From the NCBI GenBank assembly GCA_027704905.1, contig CM051007.1, positions 27,902,895 to 27,966,894 on the forward strand: a DNA stretch of 64,000 nt. Reading direction: 5' to 3'. Source of the stretch: Muraenolepis orangiensis. Taxonomy: Eukaryota > Chordata > Actinopteri > Gadiformes > Muraenolepididae. The notes beneath the pieces were generated by a model. It was not told the DNA's origin, did not search any database, and saw only the letters and a list, made by a program, of their open reading frames with translations. Shown here piece by piece: positions 20,173-38,308 of this stretch. The position numbers and the translations under genes are program-made. Each line of letters opens with the position of its first letter. The first letter of the stretch is position 1.

Positions 20173-21328
20173 CCACAGAGTACTGCTCATATTTGATCGC
20201 CTGGTATCAATGAAGTACCGTCTTATCTTAAATAGTTCTCTAATGATCATGGGACACAATTTGCATCCCTTGTATTTCCCATATGGATCTAAAACCACAT
20301 CGAACCATCTCACAAACTGCTCTCATTAAGGGTTTTACAGCATGAACGCATGCTAACAAACAGAGCCTTTTCCTACAGGTGTGACACCAGTCCGTCTCCT
20401 TGGTTACATACCAACGGGTGGTGACAATACATTTACTACCTGCTACAGAAAGGGCGCAGACCCATTAAATAGAGTTGAGTGACACTTGTGTGTGTGTGTG
20501 TGTGTGTGTTACTACGGCAACACCCCGATGGGGATGCTGAGTTTGTTTTTTTTAAACAAATGAATCCTCGAGCGTTAAGAAGAAGGCTGTGGAATAAGCT
20601 TGAGATAAATGTTCAAACTGCTCCAAGTAGTCATTCAAAATATGGACACAAGACATGTTTGTTTGATAAGAAACTTAATTTATCGTTCCCCAATATATAT
20701 ATATACACACACGCACACAGGTTATGTATATATACATACAAACATAAACTACACACATATATTGACTGACGACAGTGAGAAAAAAAAACAATGACAGGTT
20801 ATGTAACACGACTTATTAGTTCAACTGTAACCTCGGCAATAAACCCCCTCCCCCACAGAAATAAGGAAAACCAGGACACTCTTCCTTTGGACTTGGTGCC
20901 AAGACTGACTTTACAGTAAAAAATATGAAATAGCCCCCCCGGCCCTATTAATAAAATACAGTATCAACAAAAAACAGGACTAACCGGACTAAATGATCCA
21001 GAATGAGGCAAAGCGGAGCGCGGTCAGCGGTCTCCGTCACAGCAGGGGGTCAAGATGGGCTCGCTGTGGTTTTTCTGCCGCCGTCCTCCAAACTCGAAGG
21101 TTTCCTGTTCCACTAAACCTTCTCAAAAAAAGGACCTTCTTCACGACAGCCCAGGTCTCCCTGGGCCCCTCCTCACCCTCATCCATCAGAACACCGTTAA
21201 ATTAATGTTATGTACACTGGTTTTATAGTAGGGTGGTGGTGGTGGTGGTCGTCATCGTGGTCCGTCGTCATCGTCGGGTGGGGACGTCTCGAAGACACCA
21301 GGGTGAGGAGGCACCATGATGAAGAATA

Positions 21329-21360
<32 letters not shown>

Positions 21361-21603
21361 TCAAGGCGTGCATGATGTCATCATGAGTGAAGTCACCGCG
21401 TACGAGCTCACATCCCTGTGCGAGGGCACGCCCGTCCACAGTGCGATAGTCCAGTGGTGTATGAGAGAAGGGCTGTACGGCCCCCTTACCTCCCCCCCTC
21501 TGGTTCCAGGTTGTATCCCCCCTCCGTTCCGTCCCCCTCTGGTTCCAGGTTGTACCCCCCCCCCCCTCCCCCTCCCTCCCTCCGGGTGGTCCCCTCCCGG
21601 GGT
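20173..21603. other. Intergenic stretch and tomm40 3' UTR
   Basis: The right part, next to 21604, should be tomm40 3' UTR. It contains GGT/GAT simple repeats (21230-21360) and C-rich runs (21555-21590). I found no clear AATAAA on the minus strand. A GT repeat lies at 20488-20509. Confidence 0.5.
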
Positions 21604-24600
21604 TCAGCCGATGATGACGCTGAAGCCACACTGGAACTTCTCCTTACGGTGGTTGAGGAAGGAGCAGAGGGCCAGGCTGAGGGGCAGTGGGAGCAGCTTC
21701 TTCTCCAGGGTGGCGCCCACCACCCAGTTACTGTCCACGGAGCCTGGGAACAAACAAAGACTGATGACCAACCACAATACCAACTGAAATAAGACCCATC
21801 ACTCTTCCACATGTCTGTATTTGCCATGTGCAACCACTGCCACTCAAACCCCCACCGAGAACACAACAATACTACACTATATTAAACTATGCAATACTAT
21901 AACACAATTAACCTTCTGGTTTCTTTAGGGTTCTTCAGTCCTAAGCGGAATACTCTTAAAACATTAAATGGAGCATTATCAAATGTATACTGTGCTAGTT
22001 ATCGATATCGATCAATATAAAGATACATAGTGATAACATTTTTGGTCTTATTGCCCAGCCCTACTATACAATACAATACTAAAAACAACACTATATACTA
22101 CTATATACTCCTCGCTGTACTGTACTTGTGCAATGACACTAAATTTGAATCTAATTGAATCTAATCTATATGCTATAATATATACAACACTATACTATAA
22201 AAATACTATACACAATGATGATGGATGATTCAGTACATAAATATGCAAATAGGGGAAAAAGCGTTGTAACGTGACATTGAATTCTTAATTTGCTTTAAAG
22301 CTAATAATAATAAGTTGTTCAATGAACACCACCAATCTCACGTCACAATGCGGTCGTTGGTTTATCGGGTCGGTTTGACCACGGCCGTTTTTGGGGGGAA
22401 AAGGTTTTTTTGTTTTGTTATGATCCCAGCTAACAGCTAACAGCTAACAGCTAACAGCTAACAGCTAACAGATCTTTTTGCAGCGTACCTTTGAACAGCA
22501 AGTTGGCCTTGGGCACGTCCAGCTGGTACCCAAAGGACAGGCTGGTCTCCTGCATGCGGGTGCTCGCCTCGAACTCCACCCCCACCTGCAGCTGGAACAT
22601 CGCCACGGAGACGAGACCAAACCGCTAGTTAATGGAGCATATTCTTTAGCGCATCACGGATGAAGAATGCCAGGAAAGTAATTTACAATGTTAAAGTTGA
22701 GTTTGTTTGGCAAGAGGCACATTAAACACACATGCTGTGCGCGTGAGCCGGCAAAGTACCTGGTCGTTGGCTTTGTGGTAGTACGAGGCGTGGGCCCCAG
22801 CGGCCCCTAGTGTCAACGTGGCGATGTAGTTATTGCCTGTTGGGGGGGGGGGGGGGGGGGGGGGGTGACAAGTTGCATCACGTTATTTTGAATCCTTCGG
22901 TTTAATGATAAAAAAAAAAGAAAAAAAGGAATAGTCAGACACAGACCTGTGTAGCGGCCGGCCAGGGACATGACGGTTCCCTCCTCTCCGGGCCGGCGGT
23001 GTAAGACCAGCTCCCCGCCCAGGGCCAGGGAGGGGGTGATGGACTGCAGGTAGTGGGACACCACGATACCTGGGAGGAGGACCACCGGGAGGAGGGTTAG
23101 GAGTGCGCGTGTTGACCCGTTACGTGAGGTAGTCCTGTAACATCCTAAATCAACGTCACTATACCGCGCCCCGTTACATCCACCTAGACGCTGAAGGACG
23201 GTTGCCGGGCGACCGCGGACCTACCGGAGCCCACCAGGACGTCGGGGTTTCCGAGGGTGACGGCGGCTGTGAAGTTCTCGCCGCGGTACTCCACGTCTCC
23301 CTGCCAGTTCACAAACTTCTGCTGCTGGGTCTGAGAGGAGAGGGAGCAGTACCATGTGACTACCGGTACCAGTACCATGTGACTACCCGAACCATGTGAC
23401 TACCAGTACCATGTGACTAACAGAACCAAGTGACTGCCGGTACCATGTGACTAACATCCATGTGACTGTCGGTACAAGTACTGAGTGACTAACAGTACCA
23501 TGTGACTACCATTAACAGTACCATGTGACTAACAGTACCATGTGACTACCGGTACCAGTACCATGTGACTAACAGTACCATGTGACTAACAGTACCATGT
23601 GACTACCATTAACAGTACCATGTGACTAACAGTACCATGTGACTACCATTAACAGTACCATGTGACTAACAGTACCATGTGACTACCGGTACCAGTACCA
23701 TGTGACTAACAGTACCATGTGACTAACAGTACCATGTGACTAACAGTACCATGTGACTACCATTAACAGTACCATGTGACTAACAGTACCATGTGACTAC
23801 CGGTACCAGTACCATGTGACTAACAGTACCATGTGACTACCAGTACTGTGTGCCTAACAGCATCATGTGACTACCGGTACAAGTACCATGTGACATAATG
23901 ATAATGGTGTGCTCATAGAAACCAGTATGAGGCGACTGACAGAACCATACCATAAATCAAGCTGTTAATTTTGATTTGAATATGATTTAATAATAACCTG
24001 AAAGGCCAACTTGGAGCGGATCTGGCCGGCCACCTGGTGGATGATCTGGGCGTTGAGGCTGCCACTGTTGTCCATGTCGCCGACCACCACCGGGAAGGAC
24101 TGGCCGGGAGAACGGAGACAGGTCAGCACACGTCAGACCAAGCAGCTCTCACAAGATAGGAAGCCCAAAGTCAACCCCAAATGGGAAAGGCTAGTGTCAC
24201 AGTCGTTAGTTAATAGACCGCAATTACATAAGCGCTTTTAACCAAAGCCCTTTACAAGTTCTGCCTCAGGTTCAGGGGGGGACACCACAACACTTGGCTG
24301 GGAGGAGCCGGGATTCCAAACCGGCGACCTTCCGGTTGCCAGAGAAATTTATCAAACCGAGCTAGACAATATACCCAGTACTTATTATTCACAGTCAAAG
24401 TCAATATTTTTTTCCGTATAAGATACATTGCCTACATTATACTTTAAGCGTTACAATTAAGAGAAGATTATTGAGAAGATCTTTAGGACCAGATGAAAGA
24501 AGAAGGCCATCTCCATCATAATGGACCGCAACCACCCTGGGCTCCATCTCATCTTCCCCCTACAGTCCGGTCCCATTACGCAGCATCCGTACAGCAAGGA

Positions 24601-26961
24601 CTACCAGGTTTAAGGACAGTTTGAACTACAGGCAGTGACCTACTGAACTGCTAGGGGTGCTGCCACTATCATAACATGGTCATTAACATTACACTATCAT
24701 AACATGGTCATTAACATTACACTATCATAACATGGTCATTAACATTACACTATCATAACATGGTCATTAACATTACACTATCATAACATGTCATTAACAT
24801 TACTCTATCATAACATGGTCATTAACATTACACTATCATAACATGTCATTAACATTACACTATCATAACATTGTCATTAACATTACTCTATCATAACATG
24901 GTCATTAACATTACACTATCATAACATTGTCATTAACATTACACTATCATAACATGTCATTAACATTACACTATCATAACATTGTCATTAACATTACTCT
25001 ATCATAACATGGTCATTAACATTACACTATCATAACATGGTCATTAACATTACACTATTATAACATGGTCATTAACATTACACTATCATAACATTGTCAT
25101 TAACATTACACTATCATAACATGTCATTAACATTACTCTATCATAACATGTCATTAACATTACACTATCATAACATGTCATTAACATTACACTATTATAA
25201 CATGGTCATTAACATTACACTATCATAACATGGTCATTAACATTACACTATTATAACATGGTCATTAACATTACACTATCATAACATGTCATTAACATTA
25301 CTCTATCATAACATGGTCATTAACATTACTCTATCATAACATGGTCATTAACATTACACTATTATAACATGTCATTAACATTACACTATTATAACATGGT
25401 CATTAACATTACACTTAGATACTTTGCTGGACTTTCTGGACTCATCAGTTACTGCACTGTACTGCACTGCAATGATGCTGCTGCACTACTGGCACTTTAA
25501 AAAGCTTTAAATGCTTTTTGCACAACTCAACACATGTTTATAGCATCCATCAGTGACTTTATTGTTCTTTTTATGTTCATTTTTTATTTGACTGTGTATA
25601 GTATTCGTATAGTATTGTGTTCTATAATTTCATACTGCGGGGGGGGGGGGGGGAATGGAGAGTTAGCATTCCATTGTACATTGGTTGCAAATGGCAAATA
25701 CAATTCTTGAATCTTGAATCAAGTCTCCCCTGACCACCAGGTAAGAGCCAACAGGGTGAGTCTGGGTGTGAGCGGGTGTCAAAGGGACTATGAGTTACCT
25801 CGGCGGGGCCGGTCTGCTGGCTTCCAACGTAGGTGACCCCGAACCGGTAGCTGGAGTCATCTAGCGTGCTGAGCATCAGCGTGTGGTTCACCTGCACACA
25901 CGTTCCAACACGCGCCTTCACATTACAGTCCTTTAGCACAGGGGTTCCCAACCTTTTTTGTGTCACGGACCGGCAGACACATGAAAAAAAAATCTGCGAC
26001 CGTTGTCAATTTTCTAAATCAACCCCTGATTTAGCAGACCCTTTTTGTCCAAAGCGACTGAGAACATTACCGGTGGAAATACATTTTCACTTAATATATT
26101 GCATTTTTCTACTTTTTGATCTAATTCGTTTCCCCATCGACCCCGTGTCGTTTGTGTCTGAGACGTGGTCCCCAGATGAAGACGATAAGCCAACTACTGG
26201 GTTTTCAGCTAATGGGGGAACCTTTCATAAACAAACCCCCGTGAATGACCAGGAAGCGGTTATGAGAGAGAGCGAGAGAGAGCAAGAGAGAGAGAGAGAG
26301 AGCGAGCGAGAGAGAGGAACGGCACCGACCTGGAAGTGGTTACTGAGGCCCTTGTTCACCATGAGTCGGACCCCCTCCATCTGCACAGGAAACACCTCTG
26401 CAGGACAAGGGGACATGCACATGCTTACTACACAGTACTGTTCAACTAATGAAGCACACGTACGTTTAAAGATGTACATAACGTCCATTATTATTAGGAA
26501 GAGTTGAGGGCTCAACAGTGGCAACAATTGAGTGACATTTGAGACTATCGTGTGTGTGTGTGTGTGTGTGTGTGTAACAGGACACCCGCAGGGTATTCTA
26601 AACACCCAAAGCAAGCTTTAGGTCCCTCCCCACACCTTTAGGATATGCAAATAGCCACTTGTTGTTACATAACCCTTTCTAAGACGCAATGTACCAAACT
26701 CAACGACTATTTATTTAGCGGACGACTTGGCATAATTGCTTTAGTACCTTTACACCTTCGATGACACTCCTCGAAGGCCCCGGGGTTGGGCAGCGGCCTC
26801 TTGGCCTCCTGGTCGGAGGGTAGCACCGGGGACACCGAGGGCATGCCGAAGCCCGGCGGTACCGTCAGCCCCGGGGCGGCGGGGAGGGGGCTCCCGGGGA
26901 GGGGGCTCCCGGGGACCAGCGGAGGGGGGGCGGGGGAGCTGGCAGCCAAAACACTCCCCAT
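21604..26961 (-). CDS. tomm40: TOM40, mitochondrial import receptor channel
   Basis: Nine coding exons: 26961-26748, 26397-26330, 25891-25799, 24099-23998, 23330-23225, 23069-22947, 22836-22760, 22591-22489 and 21743-21604, 341 residues with all phases consistent (human about 361). Residues 1-71 are the Pro/Gly-rich cytosolic N terminus. The rest is the beta-barrel of the outer-membrane TOM pore, which imports nearly all nuclear-encoded mitochondrial proteins. Signature segments include [49 protein letters not shown], and at the C terminus [12 protein letters not shown]...[11 protein letters not shown] non-coding exon at about 27909-27886 precedes it. Linkage to apoE is the same as in mammals. 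Introns contain two large minisatellites. Confidence 0.97.
22034..22073. mobile_element. Transposon end fragment in tomm40 intron
   Basis: TTGCCCAGCCCTA with adjoining ATCGATAT-type sequence matches, in the opposite orientation, the GGGCTGGGCGATA end at about 63186. This end is common on non-autonomous fish DNA transposons. Confidence 0.45.
22100..22175 (+). repeat. LINE-like tail (GAATCTAAT repeats)
   Basis: TGTACTTGTGCAATGACACT followed by GAATCTAAT repeats; a second copy is at 27375-27440. It resembles the tail of L2/CR1-type fish LINEs. Confidence 0.5.
22435..22471. repeat. CTAACAG heptamer repeat
   Basis: About five to six tandem AGCTAAC heptamers just upstream of the tomm40 exon 8 donor region, on the plus-strand reading. 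Confidence 0.9.
22841..22865. repeat. Poly-G/C run at tomm40 exon 7 acceptor
   Basis: About 22 C in a row on the coding strand, followed by AACAG, form the acceptor pyrimidine tract. Confidence 0.9.
23340..23900. repeat. Minisatellite in tomm40 intron
   Basis: About 30 copies of an 18-20-base unit, CAGTACCATGTGACTAA, with variants (ACCGGT, ACCATTAA), starting directly at the intron side of the exon ending at 23330. Confidence 0.95.
24480..25725 (+). repeat. LINE-like 3' tail with an internal minisatellite
   Basis: The flanks 24480-24660 and 25415-25725 match other LINE-like tails in the window. Between them, about 27 copies of a 27-28-base unit (ATCATAACATGGTCATTAAC) have expanded. The unexpanded counterpart is at 45225-45430 on the other strand. 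Confidence 0.8.
25938..26000. mobile_element. hAT-like terminal fragment
   Basis: CAGGGGTTCCCAACCTTTTT followed by TGTCACGGACCGG is typical of one end of fish hAT/MITE elements. No matching right end was found. Confidence 0.4.
26551..26575. repeat. GT microsatellite
   Basis: About 12 GT units in tomm40 intron 1. Confidence 0.9.
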
Positions 26962-27329
26962 CCTGAGACCAAACCAGGAGGCCAGGAGAGACAGCAGCAA
27001 GTAAGACAAGTGTCGTTGGATGAATGAATGGGTGGTTACTACCTACCTCTCTATACTTTACATATTTATTAATAAGATACCTGGTTACTGTACCTGCCAT
27101 ATATACATTTAAATCTCAACTGTTGATAGAACTGCTCCTACTCCTGTATATACATTTATATATACCATATATTTATACATGCTCATTTGTATATACATTT
27201 ATATATATTTATCCTGCTTTCAATAACTGATCAGTACCTGTTAAATACTCACTTACCTGTATGTATATATACCTATTATTATGCTCATATCCCAGTTAAT
27301 ACCCAGTAGACTGTCTTTTAACCTGTAAA

Positions 27330-27442
27330 TTGTATTACTATGTACTTTACTGCAACATTTGCACTCTGGTTAGAGATGCTAAATTATTTTCGCTGTACTG
27401 TATTTGTGCAATGACAATAAATTGGAATCTAATCTAATCTAA
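27330..27442 (+). repeat. LINE-like tail
   Basis: GTGCAATGACAATAAATTGG followed by AATCTAATCTAATCT; same family as 22100-22175. It lies in the 5' intron of tomm40. Confidence 0.55.
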
Positions 27443-27885
27443 CAAGGCAATGAATCACAAACAGCATCGGGTCCCCATCCATCCATTCATTCATTCATTC
27501 ATTCATTTCAGAATATCAAAACTGATGACGGTTGCTCATTGGCGAATCAATAGCAAAACGGGTGAAGCGAGAGACTTGTTATGTTATGGACTTTCAAGCC
27601 ACACTTTAATGAGCGACGATGATGTTGAGTTTAATAGTTTAAATAAATGTAATAAACCTGACTGAACCCAAAGCCCTGACTGGCCTTTAGCGTAGCTAAG
27701 CTAGTTCTCTGCTGGTCCTCGCCTATAGCGCCTGACAAACTCTCTCACGGGATGGACAAACACCGCTAGGCACTACATATAAAATGTATGTTCAGTCACA
27801 AAGTAGCGCTGAAATTGTATCGTTTATATATATTGATTTTCTTTAATAATACAACACAGAGCGAACATGAGATACTCACGTTGTA

Positions 27886-27915
27886 AATTACAGAGGACAG
27901 TACAGCCGGAAGTTA
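27886..27915 (-). promoter_or_regulatory. tomm40 first exon and ETS/NRF-2 site
   Basis: A GTGAGT donor near 27885 ends a short untranslated exon. Its start region contains CCGGAAGT (27906-27913), the ETS/GABP (NRF-2) motif common in promoters of nuclear genes for mitochondrial proteins. The matching acceptor CTCAG lies just before the ATG at 26961. Confidence 0.55.
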
Positions 27916-28560
27916 TAATATGGAGCACCACAGAAGAAGAAGACGGGTCGACCCGCCTCCGTTGATATGCGTTTTGGATGCGACCGCTTGTGATTGGCCG
28001 AGAGGCTCCAAACGGTCAAAACTTTGGTTGGCTGGAAACACCCGTCAATCACCAAACCACGCCACCACCACCAGCAAGTCGGACACAGGCTGTTGTGTGA
28101 TATAAAAAGGGTGTGGCTTGTGGAGCGAGTGAATTTCTATTGGCTGTTAAAACGCGTGGCGAACAGTACATTGCTCTTGGTTAGAGATGGGAGTGACGTA
28201 ACGTATTTGGGGACACTTGATTGGTCGACTTTAAATACGCAAAGGATATACGTTTTTGAAGGTCGTTTGGAGCACGCGGGTCTCGGGTTCAACGTATTGT
28301 ATGTACAACAGCCATTGGTGAAGGCATCGTTAACCCCAGAAGGACAAACAACAAATAACACATTAGTATTATTAACTAAGTTACTAACTGTTGTTGTAAT
28401 TCATTCCTGCAATTTTGCATTTGTTGCAATTTGAGCACATATGTTGAGCTTGCTTGAACATTTTCACTGTACATTGTACACTGCACCATATATACATAAA
28501 CCCGAATAAAAAAATATCTAAAACCGAATAAACATAAGACAGACATGGTTTTTTTTTTGG
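27916..28560. other. Spacer between tomm40 promoter and ddx6 3' end
   Basis: It contains GATTGG/ATTGG (CCAAT-type) words near 27993, 28137 and 28219. No gene seen. Confidence 0.45.
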
Positions 28561-28572
28561 TTTAAGTTGCAA

Positions 28573-28578
28573 TTTATT
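28573..28578 (-). terminator. Probable ddx6 polyadenylation signal
   Basis: AATAAA on the minus strand about 4.8 kb past the ddx6 stop. No other gene lies between, so 28560-33345 is probably a long ddx6 3' UTR. Confidence 0.5.
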
Positions 28579-31149
28579 GAGATTCACTTGCACACAGCCT
28601 GCGTTCATTAGGATGTTGTTACAACAGCGGAGGCGAGTGAAGATCCTCTGCGGAAGTCACTGGAAAAACCCTGGCCTCACTTCAATTTAGAGGGAAAGTT
28701 AACAAAAAAAAAACTGCCAAATATGTGACAATATACAATTGTTGAAATGAATAAGTCAAGTCAATGCACCCAAAATAACATTTCCGATTGAGTGTCAGGT
28801 CATACAAGGGCAAACAAAAAAAATACATCAAAAGAAATGCATTTTCCCCCAGACTCTTCTGCCAAATTCAGAGTCCAAGACAACTTTCTTAAAAAAAAAT
28901 TAAAAAAGGAATACTTGAAATAGTTTTTCCTCCTCAGCATCCGCTTTGCCAAACATGTTGAGGGTCTTCTTCCATTTAGACCTAATCTGGAGCGGTTTGT
29001 GACGAGGTCCAGGTCAACCTCACTAAACATTCAGAAATATTTAGTTCACTACCGGGGGAGTTTATACATGAGGCCGGATCCACTTCCGACTTGTCCAATT
29101 AAAAAATAAAATTAAAATAAAGAGCAATAGAAAACAGTTGCCAATTTGAATTCTGAATAATCTCCCATCCAAATGTTCTGCCATTACTCCCTCCCAACTA
29201 TCATTTTTTTGACCCCCAGAAAATGCTATTTCCCATTTGTCCCCTTCCCTCCCTCCCTCCCTCCCACCCAAAGCAAGAACACCTGACTGCAACTGTAGCA
29301 GGATGTGTGACACGCGTCGCTACAGCCAATTAAAGCAACGTTCCAACTGCCACAACCCAAGGTCCTCGCTGAACACAAAACATTTTCCAACGATTTTTTT
29401 TCCTCCCAAAGTAAAACGCACCAAGGAGACGATGGAGTAAACAAACATGGATCAAAACAACAAAGTCCTCCCTTTAAGAAGAGGGACAACATCAGGTCAA
29501 CATCCAGGAAAAACAACAAAAAATACTAAAACAAAAAAACTAAAACAAACCGCAGACGGGTGTGGAGGACGTTACGCTTCGCCACACCAACACACCAAAA
29601 GAGTCTCTTCCCCTCTCCCCCCATACAGCTGGACACAACTTCCAGAGAAAACACACACAGCCTTGAACACCCACCCCCCCCCCCCCCCGGGTGCACACAC
29701 ACATCTCCGGTGTTCACCAGCTGGTCCAAATGTGGCACATTGTTAAAAGCGCAGTGAAGTGTGAAGCCTCACTGCGCGTGAGGTGTGAAGCCTCAGAGAA
29801 GCCATGCAGTGGATGGTTTGTTATGGGGTTCAAAGCTGCATGTAGGTCCACCTCCAAGCAGACCCTGAAACCACAGGGTCTGCTTGGAGGAGGACACTTG
29901 GACAAAGACACACATACACAACTGACAAACACACACACACCTCGACACCACCTGTCACAATCAGTCATCTCTCCCCCCCCCCCCAAACACACAAGCATTT
30001 CTCACATTGACACACAGGCTAACACCTTAACATGTCATACCCACACACACACACATTTCCACACACACACTTTTTGGTTTTGCTTCAATGTAAATCCTGA
30101 AATTCTCCATTCAAAAAACAAAAAAACAAAAACAAAGGAAAAATCGAACTCCACCACCATGAAGCAAACATTCTCCCCCCCCCCTCCAATTGTAAACGAC
30201 TTCTGTAACATCAATCATCATTTTACAATTGGTTTTCTAAACAAAAAAAACCGACTCCACTAAGTGATTCTCAACGGCTCCTATGAAGATTGCCTGTGTG
30301 GAATGGGTCACAGAGAGAGTGGGACGCCGGTGGGGCAATGGTGAAACACAGGTGACGGCGCTTCAGGGCCCGTTAGCCAAACTCTCCCATCTCTGGCTTT
30401 CTCCCCACCTCGCTAGCACTCCCTCAGAGATCCAGCAAAACATCTGAAGTACCACAGAGGCGGAGAGGGGAGGGGGGGAGGGAGGTAGGGAGGGGGGGGA
30501 TGACGACAATGAAATAAACAAGCCCTGGTCGATGCTGGACTTTAACCTAACCCCATCCCACCCAGATCCCAGTGCTAAAAACAAGGATCAGTCACAGCTG
30601 CCTATTCAGTTGCTACAATTTCGCTTTCAGAGTAGATCCTTAAAAAGAAGGAGTCCCTCATAATGTTAAGGATTGCAAAACAAACAAAAGTGAAAAACAA
30701 ACTAACAAAAAAAGCTCCAGGGAACAGGGTGTGTGAGGGAGGGAGACACAGATCAAACGCTCCCACGGCTTGCAGTGTTCATATAAACTAGTTTCTGCGA
30801 TTCTTGGTGGGGGATGTTGACGTCTACATTGTTCTTCTAAACTGGGGTTTTTTTTGTGGTCCTTTACCAATTCTTGGTGGTCCCTGGGCCTGTGAAAGCC
30901 TTCTCACACAAAAACACAACACATCCCCCCCCACAAGACAAAACGTTTGGCAAGTTAAGGTTTTGACCAAGAAACAAAAAAAAGAATAATACTTAAATAA
31001 GGTTTGCAATGCTTTGTTTAAAAAATAAAAATGCTTAGAGCTTGGCCTTTCCGAAACAGGCTGCAAAGTATACATTGGCATCCAATACATTCACAGATTG
31101 AAATTGTACTGCTTGGGCTTAAAAACAAAAAAAAGATCTTGCCGAATCT

Positions 31150-31449
<300 letters not shown>

Positions 31450-33345
31450 GCACCAAACCCAAGAACTCTTAATCATGGAATCGTCCTTAAAAAAAAACTA
31501 AATGTATTTAGTTGCTGTGGAGGGGTAAGCTTGTTATTCTGGCCACAGCTGCCCAGAACCGGTTCATTTAAGAGTTATATCATGCAGGTTCTTTGTATGT
31601 TGTCCAGACAGCCTGTCCTACAATGAGGGGATTCGACAATCCAACGTTTGAGCCAACATTTACTAAACTATTTATTTTACAATGGGAAAAGGGGGGGACC
31701 CTGAAACTGGAGGCCTATGCATATGAAGCCCCACTGAGACTCAGTGAGGAATAGTAGAGTCCGTGTGGATCGGCTCTTCTGTCTACAAGCAGTCCTTGTG
31801 TTTCTATCGGGGGGGGGGGGCCCACCGTCCTCCGTCTCTTTCCTCTCCCTCCCTCCATAGTGACAGGGAAAACACAGTCACAGACAATATTTTAAACAAA
31901 GCTGCCCTTACCTTATTGCGGGATCACGTTTAAAAAGACTGGTTCACATTCAGGTTGTTGTCTATTTATAAGTCCAGGAGTTTGAGCCATGCCGTTAACG
32001 CTGGGACACCGGTCCGCCATTTAGTTTGTCGCTTAAATAACTCTAGATTACTACAACTATGTGATTTGTGCTTTGTGCCTCGTGGCTGCGTTAACAAGTA
32101 GCAGTGGTGTGGGTTGAGAAACGGGACGAGAGATATAGAGCGAGAGAGAGAGAGAGAGAGTTTAGTTCATGAAGGTTTAAGTAAGGCACTTAAGTGACGA
32201 CAGCAAGTTGAGGATGTGGGGGGAGGGGAGGGGGGGGGGGGGGTCTGGCTGGCACACCGTCGTAGTGTTAAAATAAAAGACGCCCCGTCGACGGACAGAA
32301 TCTGTTCATACCGTGGGCCCCTCTCTCCTCTCCTTCCTGACGGGGTCATTTGCTTAAAATAAAACGATGGGTCGATTATAGCCTTGTTATTATGACGGCA
32401 ACTCTGCAACACAAGCACATCTCTGCCACCTGTAGTCTCATTACCGCAACGCTGTTTTGCCAGCTCGTGAGCCAAGCCAGGATTTCGGGAAAAGACGCTT
32501 CGCAGTCACGCAAAATGTAGTCCTCGCCTCGTTCAGAAGACTCTTATTATTATTTTTTTTTAATCACCCGCGGGTTAGAGCTCAATGAACGCTGTAGTTT
32601 TGGACAAACTCTTTGGACAGCGCGCTTTTAACTTGACATCAACTCTACTCGGCGTTTTTAATGACACGCCGCACTCTGTTCAGGTTCGTGTGTGCGGACG
32701 TCGTACGAGCGTTCTGGAATAACGCCGCATTCGAGACTAAACCGGAAGATTAAAATGTCTTACGACACGCGCGGTCTGCTATGTTTTGGATTTGAAACGC
32801 ACGCCTCGCGTTTTCTGAGGTTGTAAAAACAGGCGTGCCGGAGAAGAGACTGCGAGGGGGGGGGGGGGGGCAGATGGGTCACGGGCGGCTTTCGGGGGGG
32901 AGGGGGGGGGGAACGTAAAGTTCGGAAAAAAGGAACGATTAAGGGCTGTTTTTTGGGTCTGGTGCAAAACGTGGCTCGAGTTACGCACGGAGAGGAGAAA
33001 AATACAAAGTCTTTTTGCAGCTTCTTATTATGCTGAAAGAAAAAGTCAAAAAGCCTTGGCATCCGCCTGGTCTCCAGAGTCGTTGCTGAGGTTGTAGAAT
33101 GTGAGGCCGATGGACAGTAGCCTGATGTTAGTGCAAAAGCCGGGCGAGTCCAACAGTCCTGGGACAAGAGAGAGACAAAGTCAGCGTCTCTGCTAGAACT
33201 GAAAGTAAACGTCAAACTGAAAGTCATACAACTAAAAGTCAAAGTCAACAACTAAAAGGTAAGCAATGACGATTAACACCAACTATGTAGAGTGCAACAT
33301 TCAACAGAACAATCGCAGCTCTCTCTCTCTCTGCTCACCAAACTC

Positions 33346-38308
<4,963 letters not shown>

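Noticed and set aside
21368..21792. Plus-strand open frames opposite the last tomm40 exon
   Set aside because: Antisense shadow of the exon and of simple repeats in the 3' UTR.
23340..25410. CRISPR-like arrays (regular repeats with short spacers)
   Set aside because: Eukaryotic intronic minisatellites; the units are contiguous and have no unique spacers.
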